Positions 1 through 9,748 are shown, numbered from the stretch's first letter. The stretch is 57,479 nt of DNA from Candidatus Woesebacteria bacterium GW2011_GWA1_39_21 (GCA_000993685.1 LBWP01000009.1:9463-66941), one strand, 5' to 3'. The notes: generated by a model not told the origin, from the sequence alone. Numbers and translations: made by a program.

Positions 1-128
1 AATAAAATGCCGTCCTGATTTACAATTTTGAGCTTTGAATTTTGACATTTGAGTTACTTTTATCATTATACCAGTACCTTTTCGCGTTGTTTTAACTACT
101 ACAACAAAATGCTAAACTTAATTTGAAA

Positions 129-1571
129 ATGCTCAAAAAATTATTCCTGCCTCTACTACTGTTTTTGTTTTTTTTAGGAAGTGCCAAAGTTGTATCTGCC
201 CAGGTAAACTGCGGTCTATACTGTCCCAACAATTACCCCTCAAGACCCCAAGCACAATGCAGCACGTCAAACCCCAGCCCGACAAGCTGCACCGCAACCA
301 ACTATTATTGCACCGAGTCGCCATTAAGTGCTTGCTATTGTTGTTCAAGCGTACCTCCAACTCCAACTTGTACTCCAGATAACTACTCCTGTAACCCCCA
401 AGACCCGGCCGCCTGGTGCTGCAACTCTTCATATGTTTGTAACGGCTACTGCGCACCATACTCTTCACCCATTCCAACAAATACCACGACACCTTTTCCG
501 TCCACCACGCCAATCCCTTCACCAATAAATACAATTACCCCAGGCGTCTCACCCCAACCTTCCCCACCACCTTCATCCACACCAGGTGTCCCAACAATCA
601 CCCCAACTTATCCAATCTGTACCGGATTTGATGGCCCAAACCCATGCCAACAGTATAACTGTACAGGTACTCCAGCCAGCGCGTGCGAGCAAAACGGAGG
701 AATTTGCCTCAATTCATATTGCTACCCGGCAAATTGCCGTTGTGGCGAAAGCGCCAACGACTGCCCGGATTTCTGGACTTGTAAAACTGATGGCCAAAGC
801 TACTGCAGGGAAGGCACGCCAACTTCCTGCTCCTCCGGTTATATCAACTGTACCCTCGGGCTAGACTCACCCGATTGCACACCGGGATCGACCAACTGTG
901 AAAGAGAGTGTAATACCAGTCTTGCCGTTTGTAGTCTTGCTTATGGAAAATGTTATGTCACGGCAACCTGCGGTTATTTGGAAGACGGAAGGCCTGGTAC
1001 TTGTATCACTGATGACGGAAGCTGCCCCACTAATAGAGACAAGGGTCGGCTCGACTGTGTTGCTGGAAACATCTGTTGTGCCCAACCTCCCGAATGTATC
1101 GGTCGACTCTCAAATACGCCGGGTCAATGTTTTTTTCTTAATTGTCCAACAGATTCGGACTATTTCTGGGAAGGATCAAACCCCCCTTTTTCCGATATTG
1201 GTTGTCCACTATTTCAATCTTGTTGCACCAGGCCGGGGGACGATTGGTTGAATAGATATAAACTCAGTAACCGCTGTGTTACAAACGGAGAACAGGGAAT
1301 TGCAACGGCTATTGGCTGTGTCGCCGTCACCAGTCCCACAGAATTTTTGCGTTTTGTTCTTCCTTGGGCGATCGGCGTCGGCGCAGGAGTTGCCTTTATT
1401 TTAATGATTGTTGCCGGGTACTTAATGATGACTTCAGGTGGTGATCCATACCGTGCACGAGCTGCGAAGGAACTTCTAGGTGCGGCAATTGCAGGACTTT
1501 TAATGATCGTTTTTTCCGTATATCTTCTTGATGTCATCGGCCTTCGAATCTTGCGCCTTCCAGGGCTTTAA
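129..1571 (+). CDS. Cys-rich, Pro/Thr-rich secreted ectodomain with C-terminal two-TM TrbC/VirB2 (T4SS pilin-like) domain
   Basis: Signal peptide MLKKLFLPLLLFLFFLGSAKVVSAQ; C-terminal TM-SGGDPYRARAAKELLGAA-TM hairpin; ATG at 129 (ORF track opens at TTG 123). Confidence 0.75.
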   Translation: MLKKLFLPLLLFLFFLGSAKVVSAQVNCGLYCPNNYPSRPQAQCSTSNPSPTSCTATNYYCTESPLSACYCCSSVPPTPTCTPDNYSCNPQDPAAWCCNSSYVCNGYCAPYSSPIPTNTTTPFPSTTPIPSPINTITPGVSPQPSPPPSSTPGVPTITPTYPICTGFDGPNPCQQYNCTGTPASACEQNGGICLNSYCYPANCRCGESANDCPDFWTCKTDGQSYCREGTPTSCSSGYINCTLGLDSPDCTPGSTNCERECNTSLAVCSLAYGKCYVTATCGYLEDGRPGTCITDDGSCPTNRDKGRLDCVAGNICCAQPPECIGRLSNTPGQCFFLNCPTDSDYFWEGSNPPFSDIGCPLFQSCCTRPGDDWLNRYKLSNRCVTNGEQGIATAIGCVAVTSPTEFLRFVLPWAIGVGAGVAFILMIVAGYLMMTSGGDPYRARAAKELLGAAIAGLLMIVFSVYLLDVIGLRILRLPGL

Positions 1572-1616
1572 AAGTCCCGTTTCCCGAAGACCTCAATGTG
1601 CTAAACTTTATCTGGA

Positions 1617-2567
1617 ATGAAATTAATTTATCGAATTTTATTTTTAGTCTTTTTTTCGTTTCTTTTTGTTTCAATATTTTTTATATCTTTCCCAAGCACA
1701 GCCAAGGCGCAGGCCACACCGGGAACTTGCGCATGCGAGTGGGCGGGGATGCCTGGACCGTCCACAAGTTGTGTACTCGGTTCAAATCCTGTTTCCAATT
1801 GCATCGCAGGTTTCGTTCCCAGTTGTTATCAAGAGACAGTGGGAGGTAGTAATTTCTGTAATTGCCAATGTGTAACCCCAACACCAACTCCGGGACCGGG
1901 AAATTGCAGTTGTACTCAAGTTTCAGGTGTCTGTCAGCCACTTCAGGGACCTGGGTACTGCAATCAATCCGCGGGTTACATTCCAAAATGTAGTACGTTC
2001 GGGAGTAGCTGCAGTTGTATTTGCGTTATTCCAACTCCAACTGTTTACCCGTCAGCCTGGTCCGAATGTAACACTAGGTGCACAGACCCAGCCTACCCTG
2101 TAGGCAACTGTACAAATACGGGAGGAAATCCAGACACAACACGATGTGCAAGACCACCTGCTCCAAACCAGGCTTACGATTGCCAGCTTGGAGGTGGCGC
2201 AACTGCAGATTGTTTTTGCTGCGTTACTCAATTAGTAGACATCTACCCACTAACCCCAAAGGAGGCATTAAGTCCCAGATGCGGGACAGACAGCATCAAC
2301 ACCGCAATCGGTTGCCTTCCGGTTGGTGATAAAAACGCTTTCCTTGCATTTATCTTACGCTGGGCAATCGGGATCTCCGGTGGTGTTTCTTTTCTTTTAA
2401 TTATCTATTCCAGCTTTATGATCATGACTGCCGCCGGTGACAAAAGAAAACTCCAATCGGGAAAAGAGCTATTAACAGCGGCACTGTCCGGATTGATGAT
2501 GATTATTTTCTCGGTTTTCATATTGGATTTTATAGGAATCAGGATTTTGCGACTCCCGGGACTGTAA
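1617..2567 (+). CDS. Cys-rich secreted ectodomain with C-terminal T4SS pilin-like domain (paralogue of the previous gene)
   Basis: Signal peptide, Cys-rich region, C-terminal TM-AAGDKRKLQSGKELL-TM, same IGxRILRLPGL end as the preceding protein. Confidence 0.75.
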   Translation: MKLIYRILFLVFFSFLFVSIFFISFPSTAKAQATPGTCACEWAGMPGPSTSCVLGSNPVSNCIAGFVPSCYQETVGGSNFCNCQCVTPTPTPGPGNCSCTQVSGVCQPLQGPGYCNQSAGYIPKCSTFGSSCSCICVIPTPTVYPSAWSECNTRCTDPAYPVGNCTNTGGNPDTTRCARPPAPNQAYDCQLGGGATADCFCCVTQLVDIYPLTPKEALSPRCGTDSINTAIGCLPVGDKNAFLAFILRWAIGISGGVSFLLIIYSSFMIMTAAGDKRKLQSGKELLTAALSGLMMIIFSVFILDFIGIRILRLPGL

Positions 2568-2664
2568 AGGGTACTAAACAGTTTATCCAACAATCCCAGG
2601 AGTTGTTAAGGCGTTTTGTTCAAAAATTGTATATAATTTAAGATAGCGAATTTATAAATCAAAC

Positions 2665-3276
2665 GTGAGAAGAAAAATATTCAACACACCAATACAGGTT
2701 TTACCAATTCTATTTTTATTCCTGTTTTCAAGACTGTTCTTTGTCGCTCATGTTAATGCTCAGGGCACCTGGGGCTGCACCTCACCACCCGGAAATAATA
2801 CTCCTTGTTATTTTGATCCCAATCAGACTGCCTGTTTTGCCGGCTACAGGTTACCTTCCGGCACCACTCAAATTTGTGCTGATTTGGGGTTTAACAACAA
2901 TTGTGATGCAATTCTGTATTGCGAACGCATTGTTGAAGAAACTCCAGCACCAACATCATCTCAACTTAATCTTCCCGCTATTTATCAAACGATTCAATCG
3001 CAAGGTGGTGCGTTCTCCTTTTCCAATTCTCCCGGGAGCATTGTCTCCGCACTTTTAAAGTACATTTTTCCAATTGCCGGTCTAATCCTTCTTTTGATGC
3101 TTATACTTGGTGGTTACAACATGATGCTCTCGGGCGGTGATCCGAAAAAGGCGGCGTCGGCAAAAGCAATAATTACAACAGCCGCTGTCGGATTTATTCT
3201 TATCTTTTCAGCATATTGGATTGTTAAAATAGTTGCTAACGTACTCGGTCTTGGCGACATTACGAGCACATTTTAA
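2665..3276 (+). CDS. TrbC/VirB2-type pilin-like protein with short Cys-containing ectodomain
   Basis: GTG start, signal peptide, TM-LSGGDPKKAASAKAIITTAAVGF-TM. Confidence 0.7.
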   Translation: MRRKIFNTPIQVLPILFLFLFSRLFFVAHVNAQGTWGCTSPPGNNTPCYFDPNQTACFAGYRLPSGTTQICADLGFNNNCDAILYCERIVEETPAPTSSQLNLPAIYQTIQSQGGAFSFSNSPGSIVSALLKYIFPIAGLILLLMLILGGYNMMLSGGDPKKAASAKAIITTAAVGFILIFSAYWIVKIVANVLGLGDITSTF

Positions 3277-3284
3277 GTTAAAAT

Positions 3285-3379
3285 AAAATACCACGGGCTA
3301 AAGCCCATGGTATTTTGTCGCTTGCGATTAACAAAGTTAATCGCGAAAACTTGCTACATCCACGGCATGAATGCCGTGG
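3285..3379. repeat. Three consecutive hairpins (REP / IS200-end-like palindromic element) between pilin genes 3 and 4
   Basis: AAAATACCACGGGCT-AA-AGCCCATGGTATTTT; GCGATTAAC-AAA-GTTAATCGC; CCACGGCAT-GA-ATGCCGTGG. Confidence 0.65.
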
Positions 3380-3403
3380 TTTTAAGCAAGGTAACAATAA
3401 AAC

Positions 3404-3721
3404 ATGCACTACTTAACCCAAGTAAACATCGGCTCAATCTTTCACTCACCTTTCGGGCAGACAAAGGGTCTTGCCGATTTTGTTTCGGTAGTCCTTTTCA
3501 ACGCCGTTGCTTTGGCTGGGGTAATTCTATTTCTTCTTTTGGTCGTTGGCGGAATTATGATGATTTCTGGCGCCGGAAGTGGAGATAAAGAATCTGTTGC
3601 CCGCGGAAAGAAAGCTGCAACGTCCGCATTGATTGGTTTTTTGATTATTTTCGTAAGTTATTGGATAATAGTAATTGTTCAGACCGTTTTTGGATTTAAT
3701 ATCTTAAATCCAACACCATAA
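3404..3721 (+). CDS. TrbC/VirB2-type pilin-like protein
   Basis: Two TM helices separated by ISGAGSGDKESVARGKKAATSALIGF. Confidence 0.7.
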   Translation: MHYLTQVNIGSIFHSPFGQTKGLADFVSVVLFNAVALAGVILFLLLVVGGIMMISGAGSGDKESVARGKKAATSALIGFLIIFVSYWIIVIVQTVFGFNILNPTP

Positions 3722-3726
3722 GTTTT

Positions 3727-4083
3727 ATGGATAAACTACTCGCTACAGCTTGGGGAACAATCGATGCGCCGCCTGGCGTATCCAGATGGGGAGCCCTAAT
3801 AACTGGAACCGGATCTGGACCACAGAAATTCTTCACCATGGTTGTCAGGACGATGATTGTGGTTGCGGGGATCTATGCTTTTATAAACATCATTCTTGCC
3901 GGATACGACTTTATGTCGGCCGGGGGAAACCCAGAAAAGATGGCCCGCGCTTGGCAAAAAATCTGGCAGACACTTTTGGGGCTGTTAATCGCCGCCGGCT
4001 CTTTTATTTTGGCGGCAATTTTCGGTTGGCTTATTTTCGGAAATCCGAATGCACTTTTGCAAATAACAATTTTCACTCCCTAA
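3727..4083 (+). CDS. TrbC/VirB2-type pilin-like protein
   Basis: Two TM helices around SAGGNPEKMARAWQKIWQTLLGL. Confidence 0.65.
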   Translation: MDKLLATAWGTIDAPPGVSRWGALITGTGSGPQKFFTMVVRTMIVVAGIYAFINIILAGYDFMSAGGNPEKMARAWQKIWQTLLGLLIAAGSFILAAIFGWLIFGNPNALLQITIFTP

Positions 4084-4084
4084 T

Positions 4085-4450
4085 ATGGAAAATTATCTAA
4101 GTCAAAATCCGCTTCAGGTCGGCGGAACAATAAACGGAATCGGTGTCTATGGAAACCCCGGCAATAGTTGGGACATACTATTCAGTGGGGTTTTGTCAAA
4201 AGCAATTGGTCTTCTGACAATTGTTGCCGGAGTTTATTTCATCTTCCTTTTAATTTCCGGAGGTATCGCCTGGATGTCATCGGGGGGTGACAAGGCAAAA
4301 CTAGCAAACGCCCGATCGACGATGTTTTCCGGCGCAATTGGGCTTACGATAGTCGTTGCCGCACTTTTTATCGCACAAATATTCGGTGGGATTATTGATC
4401 TTCCAAATATTCTCAACCCGGCGGCGATTTTGCGGTCACTTGCTCCTTAA
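4085..4450 (+). CDS. TrbC/VirB2-type pilin-like protein
   Basis: Two TM helices around SSGGDKAKLANARSTMFSGAIGL. Confidence 0.7.
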   Translation: MENYLSQNPLQVGGTINGIGVYGNPGNSWDILFSGVLSKAIGLLTIVAGVYFIFLLISGGIAWMSSGGDKAKLANARSTMFSGAIGLTIVVAALFIAQIFGGIIDLPNILNPAAILRSLAP

Positions 4451-4501
4451 ACGCAAGGCGCTTGACATCATAATATCCGATAAAGGATAATATAAGTACT
4501 T

Positions 4502-4831
4502 ATGAAAAATTTACTGGCACAAGTAATTAACATTAACGCCCCTGCGCAGTTTAGCAACCTTCAAAATATCGACTTTGGCGAACTGGTAACTATCGCTATC
4601 ACCTTTGCAATTATTGTTGCAGCTTTAGCTTTTTTCTTTATGCTTATCCTTGGAGGCATCAAATGGATCACCTCCGGTGGAGACAAGGGCAAAATTGAAA
4701 GCGCTAGAAGTCAAATTACAGCTGGACTAATCGGGCTTGTTATAGTTTTCGCTGCGTGGGCAATCCTCAGCATCGTCGAAAACTTCTTCCAAGTTAATCT
4801 AAGAAGTTTTAACCTGAACTTGCTTCGCTAG
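4502..4831 (+). CDS. TrbC/VirB2-type pilin-like protein
   Basis: Two TM helices around GGIKWITSGGDKGKIESARSQITAGLIGL. Confidence 0.75.
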   Translation: MKNLLAQVININAPAQFSNLQNIDFGELVTIAITFAIIVAALAFFFMLILGGIKWITSGGDKGKIESARSQITAGLIGLVIVFAAWAILSIVENFFQVNLRSFNLNLLR

Positions 4832-4863
4832 TTTGGGTTTCCCTTTTTAAAGGGTGAAAGGGG

Positions 4864-5205
4864 GTGGAAAAAATGAATTTATTAGCAACCGGTGATGTCT
4901 TGAACCTTAATGCACCAACAGGATTTGAAAATTTGCAAAATATTTCCTTTGGTTCGTTAGTTGGTTTGGCAATATCGTTTATCTTGATTGTTGCAGCGGT
5001 CGCTTTCTTCTTCATGCTGGTATTGGGTGGTATCAAATGGATCACCTCCGGTGGAGACAAGGGCAAGACTGAAGCAGCAAGAAATCAAATCACAGCTGGT
5101 TTGGTTGGATTGGTAATCGTCTTTGCAGCATGGGCAATATTAACTCTTATCGAAAGCTTCTTCGGAGTGAGTTTGAGAACGTTCACTATTCCGGGAACGC
5201 CGTAA
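4864..5205 (+). CDS. TrbC/VirB2-type pilin-like protein, close paralogue of 4502-4831
   Basis: GGIKWITSGGDKGKTEAARNQITAGLVGLVIVFAAWAIL. Confidence 0.75.
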   Translation: MEKMNLLATGDVLNLNAPTGFENLQNISFGSLVGLAISFILIVAAVAFFFMLVLGGIKWITSGGDKGKTEAARNQITAGLVGLVIVFAAWAILTLIESFFGVSLRTFTIPGTP

Positions 5206-5231
5206 GGTTAGTATTTGACCTTAATAAAAAA

Positions 5232-5257
5232 GCAGTCCCAACGGGGCTGCTTTTTTT
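5232..5257 (+). terminator. Rho-independent terminator after the eighth pilin
   Basis: GCAGTCCC-AACG-GGGCTGC followed by TTTTTTT. Confidence 0.75.
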
Positions 5258-5273
5258 GTGCTAAAATTATTTT

Positions 5274-5582
5274 ATGACCAACCCGGTTCCCAGCGTTCAT
5301 GTTGAAGGCAGTGTGGCAACAATTAAAGGTTTCGAATGGATTTTTCAAAATGTTGTTGCATCAGTTCTTTTTTTGGCTGGAATTATCCTTTTTATCATGC
5401 TAATTCTCGGAGGTTTCAAATATCTCACCTCCGCCGGAAACCCGGAAAACGCAGCAGCAGCACAAAAGACAATTACATATGCGATTATTGGAATCGTAAT
5501 TGTGGCGCTGGCTTATTTAATTTTGGTTCTTATTCAGCAGTTCACCGGAGCAAATGTCACACAGTTTACCGTAAACGCATAA
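5274..5582 (+). CDS. TrbC/VirB2-type pilin-like protein
   Basis: Two TM helices around TSAGNPENAAAAQKTITYAIIGI. Confidence 0.7.
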   Translation: MTNPVPSVHVEGSVATIKGFEWIFQNVVASVLFLAGIILFIMLILGGFKYLTSAGNPENAAAAQKTITYAIIGIVIVALAYLILVLIQQFTGANVTQFTVNA

Positions 5583-5715
5583 TATAACAGAGTAGAAGAG
5601 TGTAAGTTTGACACCCTGATACCCCGCAACCCACTTCTTACTCCTATTTTCTATTTCCTAATTTCCTTCTTCTTATACTCTATTCTCTGTCTCCAACCGT
5701 GTGCTAAACTTAGTC

Positions 5716-8700
5716 ATGTTTACAAAGCGGATTTTGAAAACTTTTTTTGCCTTCTGTTTATTTTTTTTTATTTCTGTAACGGAAGCTTCTGCCCAAAGCC
5801 CAGACAATTTTGATTGTAATGGCGGATTCTCCCCACTTTTTTCCGGAACAAGTAGTATTACTTATAAAGAAATTGTTTTAAATACGCCGTCACGAATCGT
5901 TGCCCATATTGTGAAGGTAGACATCACCGACAACAATATTTACTACACAACTACACCAAGGCAATATTTAGGAACCGCCACTTCAGCTTTTTTGGGAAAT
6001 GTCGGGGCGGCTCTGGCAATTAACGGTAGCGGATTTGTTTCGCTAAGCGACCCGCTTGGTCTTAATTCGTATCGGGGTGATGTTTACTCGACCGACAGGA
6101 GTGTTGGTATCGTTGCTTCAATTGACAGAAACGACGACATCAGTATTATGCAAAGCCAACCCAGTCCAATTTGGAGCGTCGTCAGCGGTGTTAATGTTCT
6201 TGTCATGGGTGGACAGGTTGCCAACAAGGTCAGTATGTGTTCACAAACTTCATGTCTAGCTCCAGGGTGCGGTGGACTTGGCGCCACCTATTGTACCGTC
6301 CGTCCAAGAACGTTGATGGGGATTAATTCAAACACTCTAATTATGATTGCGGTTAACGGCGACCTCCCAACCACCCGTGGAGCATCTTTTCTTCAGGGGG
6401 CGCAAATGTTGCGCCAATGCGGAGCGTTAACAGGAATGAATATGGACGGAGGCGGTTCAACAACAATGGTCGCGCAAACACCAAATGCAACCGGAAGGCA
6501 GTTTCTTAATACTCTCGCAAGCGGCGAGAGAACGGTTTCAAACCACTTTGGAGTCTGCATCGGTCCGTGTACAGTCAGTAACCCCTCATACACCTCACCT
6601 TTACCGGAGGGAGAAGCGCGGCCCCGCTACAACAGCGCGCAACCCTATCCTTTTCCTTGTAATAAAACCGCACCATACGATTCCACCTTTCAAGCATCAC
6701 GTGACAATGAATTTCATTCTCTTCGTCCATACCAGGGAAGTCCCTGCGATCCAAATGCGGAAGACCTTGCCATATTTTGTGGAAACGATTTGTTCGTAAC
6801 ACAAAATGTAACCGTAACAAAAAATTTCAACAACGGACCACCAAACTTCCCCATATATTCCTCCGGCGGAACTACGGTCACACCCAATCAACCGCCCAGG
6901 TCACAAGTTGATTATGCTTGTAAATATTGCGAAGGACCCAATCAATGTAGCGACCGGCGTTTTGGTGGTTGCGACCCAGGACTTAATGAGTGTGAAACAA
7001 ACCGTGACTGTAGTGGTTGCCACATCAACAGTAATGGTACAGAAACTTGTTCTTTCACCATAACCAATTCAAAAAATGTAGCTGTTGATGTTTCCGGAGC
7101 CGAGCTTCCAATTATGGGTTACACCGAACCGTCGGTGGGTGCAGACCCGGGGAAACCGAAGGTAATAAATGCCTATAACCCAAACGAGGAAACTGTGGAC
7201 AATGCAACCAAGGTTAATGAATATGTCAGTTGGTATTTAAATGGTATTATCGGTCGGGCCGAATACCCTTATTGGGACCCCGGTTCGGATTGTATGGGAA
7301 AATCAACTGGCCGTCCAGGGACGTGCTCTACCACCCGAGTGTCTGCCGGACAGGTTCAGTGTTTAAACGAATGGCCCGCCCCAATAAGCTGGTTCGCCGA
7401 GCCTTATTATGTTCCCTGGATCATTCCCGACGGAAAAGAACAGTGTGCCGGACAAAATAAATACTGCTGCGTTCACCCAGACTCGCAAAGGTTTCCCGGA
7501 CACCTTTTGCAAACCGATTATTCGGGCCCGGTCAAAAAATTACTTCCCTTCTCGATTCAAAATATGGAAAAGGTTTCAGAAATCAACGATGCTGTTACCT
7601 CTGTCAATACACCCGATCCGGCCCCCGGGACACCCCTTGCTGGAATTAGACATAACCAAGTGGTCGGTTGCGCAATTTCAATTCCTTTCTTCAACGTATT
7701 CGGGTTAAACATCGACTTTGGTTCGGGAATCCCCGCACCCTGTTACAGACAATGGCAGCTTTCTGACTTTAACTCATTTACAAATATAGTTTCCGCACTC
7801 TCAGACCTCGTGAAACGTCAATACCACCTCGCAGACTACAACGGTTTCAGGCCACCAATTGAGGAAGACTATCTCGGCCAAGATTTTTCAAACTTTCTCG
7901 TAAACTACAAATCATGGCGTGGTAATACCTGCATTGCCATTAAAACACCAATTCCGCTTATTGGAACAGTTACGCTTTGCTTTAATTTCTCACTGATAAA
8001 TCCGGCCGTCTTTGGCAACCTCTTTCCTTACGCGCCACTTTCTTCAACAGAAGACCGTCTTGGTGACATTAGGATTAAATCTGCTGGTGTTTCACCAATC
8101 AGTGTTTCTCCAAATTTCCGAATAATTAGCGTTAGTGTAACCGACATCCAAAACGCCAACCTCTTCGTTCCGCATATGGAAGAAACATACGACCTATCAA
8201 CTTTGTTGCAAAAGACTTTTGCGTATAAAGACGCTGCCTTAGACGAAATGCCAACAAGCGGGTTTATTCCTGAATCGCCCTACTGTTCATACCGTGAGGT
8301 GCGAAACAATCCGGGAGACGATCTGTTTGCGGGTACGCTACGTGCACGCATTAACTACACGGCACAGGTATTTTGCACTTACTTTCTTTGGGGCGATGGC
8401 ACGCCGGCAGCTCCTTATGGAAACCTATGTGAGAACCTTCTCGGCGGAAGGTGTTTGGTGAATGATGGCCAAGCGTGCGACACCAACTATGGTCAATATG
8501 ATTGTGAACTAGGTCGAATCTGTGTAACCGGAACATGTAACAGCAACCCCAACGTCTCAGGTGAAACGGAATGTGAATCATCAACAGATCCAAACATTTC
8601 AGGAGTTTGTGTCCCCGTTGATTGGACATGTACTACAACGGGGGGTGGAGTATGGAGTCCGGGCACATACTGCAACGGAGACGTAAACTTTAAATGTGCC

Positions 8701-9702
8701 CCCTCAATTGATACAATCTGTACACCAAATTACTCAACACCCCCACAAACACAAAGTTGTACAAACCAGCTTATGGTTAACATGAAGCTTGAAACAAGAA
8801 CGCCGCTCGCCAATGAGGTTTGGACAAAACTAGTTGTTGGTTCCACTGGAATCTTTCGGAAAATGTTTCCCAAAATCGGAGGTGGAAACACAATCGAGGG
8901 AATCTATGACATGCCCGCATCGTCTCAGGTTGGATATTCGGACGAATCGGGCGACCCAATCTACGCGGGTGACCCCACCAACCAAACCCCGGGTGACAGA
9001 GCGCAAATTTACTTTCCCCACATCGGAGGAATTAAGGAATATTTCTTAACCGGAATACAGACACTGCTTCGTCCGAAAGGGTATGGCACCCAACCGTTGT
9101 TTTGTGAAGGTAGAGATTGTGTTGAGGGAAACTTAATTCCAAGCGTTTCCGGAAATTATAGGGTACCGGGTGGTAAATCTATCTGCGAAGTCGCGGACGA
9201 ATACAATGTTCCCTGCGAATATCTCAGAGCAATTTGGTTTATAGAAACCGGTAACGCTACTGGTTGCGGCCCCAACTCACCAGATGGCCCAATGGCTATT
9301 ACCGATGGTGATATGCAATATATTAACAACGGTCCAGTATCTCTTGATCGTTGTAACCTATCCGACGCCTGGGAACTTGCCGCTCGCACTCTTCTTTGGA
9401 AAAAATACATCAACCAACAGGGTTGGCAAACCCCCGGCGCCGAAATCGTCTTTTCGTTTGACAAAACCAGCTGGGACCTCATCGCCGTTGGTCAATATAA
9501 TCAATGCAATGAGTGTAAAGCCAGTGCCCAATCACAATATCGCTGGGGTACGGGTAGATCTTACTGCGACGCCGCGATCTATCTAATCCAAAACGACTTC
9601 CCCTTCGGATGGCCGTGGCAAGGCGACCGATCGTTCATTCCAAACGGCCCCAACTGGTATTGTTGCTATAACAACACCACAGGCGTCTGTGAGCCTAATT
9701 AA
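5716..9702 (+). CDS. Large secreted protein with phosphodiester glycosidase (NAGPA-like) N-terminal region and lysozyme/transglycosylase-like C-terminal region
   Basis: Signal peptide MFTKRILKTFFAFCLFFFISVTEASA; MIAVNGDLPTTRGASFLQGAQMLRQCGALTGMNMDGGGSTTM is NAGPA-like; C-terminal EVADEYNVPCEYLRAIWFIETGN is SLT-like. Confidence 0.65.
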   Translation: MFTKRILKTFFAFCLFFFISVTEASAQSPDNFDCNGGFSPLFSGTSSITYKEIVLNTPSRIVAHIVKVDITDNNIYYTTTPRQYLGTATSAFLGNVGAALAINGSGFVSLSDPLGLNSYRGDVYSTDRSVGIVASIDRNDDISIMQSQPSPIWSVVSGVNVLVMGGQVANKVSMCSQTSCLAPGCGGLGATYCTVRPRTLMGINSNTLIMIAVNGDLPTTRGASFLQGAQMLRQCGALTGMNMDGGGSTTMVAQTPNATGRQFLNTLASGERTVSNHFGVCIGPCTVSNPSYTSPLPEGEARPRYNSAQPYPFPCNKTAPYDSTFQASRDNEFHSLRPYQGSPCDPNAEDLAIFCGNDLFVTQNVTVTKNFNNGPPNFPIYSSGGTTVTPNQPPRSQVDYACKYCEGPNQCSDRRFGGCDPGLNECETNRDCSGCHINSNGTETCSFTITNSKNVAVDVSGAELPIMGYTEPSVGADPGKPKVINAYNPNEETVDNATKVNEYVSWYLNGIIGRAEYPYWDPGSDCMGKSTGRPGTCSTTRVSAGQVQCLNEWPAPISWFAEPYYVPWIIPDGKEQCAGQNKYCCVHPDSQRFPGHLLQTDYSGPVKKLLPFSIQNMEKVSEINDAVTSVNTPDPAPGTPLAGIRHNQVVGCAISIPFFNVFGLNIDFGSGIPAPCYRQWQLSDFNSFTNIVSALSDLVKRQYHLADYNGFRPPIEEDYLGQDFSNFLVNYKSWRGNTCIAIKTPIPLIGTVTLCFNFSLINPAVFGNLFPYAPLSSTEDRLGDIRIKSAGVSPISVSPNFRIISVSVTDIQNANLFVPHMEETYDLSTLLQKTFAYKDAALDEMPTSGFIPESPYCSYREVRNNPGDDLFAGTLRARINYTAQVFCTYFLWGDGTPAAPYGNLCENLLGGRCLVNDGQACDTNYGQYDCELGRICVTGTCNSNPNVSGETECESSTDPNISGVCVPVDWTCTTTGGGVWSPGTYCNGDVNFKCAPSIDTICTPNYSTPPQTQSCTNQLMVNMKLETRTPLANEVWTKLVVGSTGIFRKMFPKIGGGNTIEGIYDMPASSQVGYSDESGDPIYAGDPTNQTPGDRAQIYFPHIGGIKEYFLTGIQTLLRPKGYGTQPLFCEGRDCVEGNLIPSVSGNYRVPGGKSICEVADEYNVPCEYLRAIWFIETGNATGCGPNSPDGPMAITDGDMQYINNGPVSLDRCNLSDAWELAARTLLWKKYINQQGWQTPGAEIVFSFDKTSWDLIAVGQYNQCNECKASAQSQYRWGTGRSYCDAAIYLIQNDFPFGWPWQGDRSFIPNGPNWYCCYNNTTGVCEPN

Positions 9703-9748
9703 TCGCTCAATGAAACTTCGGGGTTTTTTCCGTCCCTCCACATTTAAT

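Noticed and set aside
133-534. Antisense and alternate-frame ORFs listed inside larger genes (for example 133-534, 6393-6593, 21069-21746, 42645-43115)
   Set aside because: They overlap clearly coding frames with recognisable domains and show no family signature or promoter of their own.
3285-3379. CRISPR array
   Set aside because: The palindromes differ from one another and there are no regularly spaced identical repeats; no CRISPR array was seen anywhere in the window.
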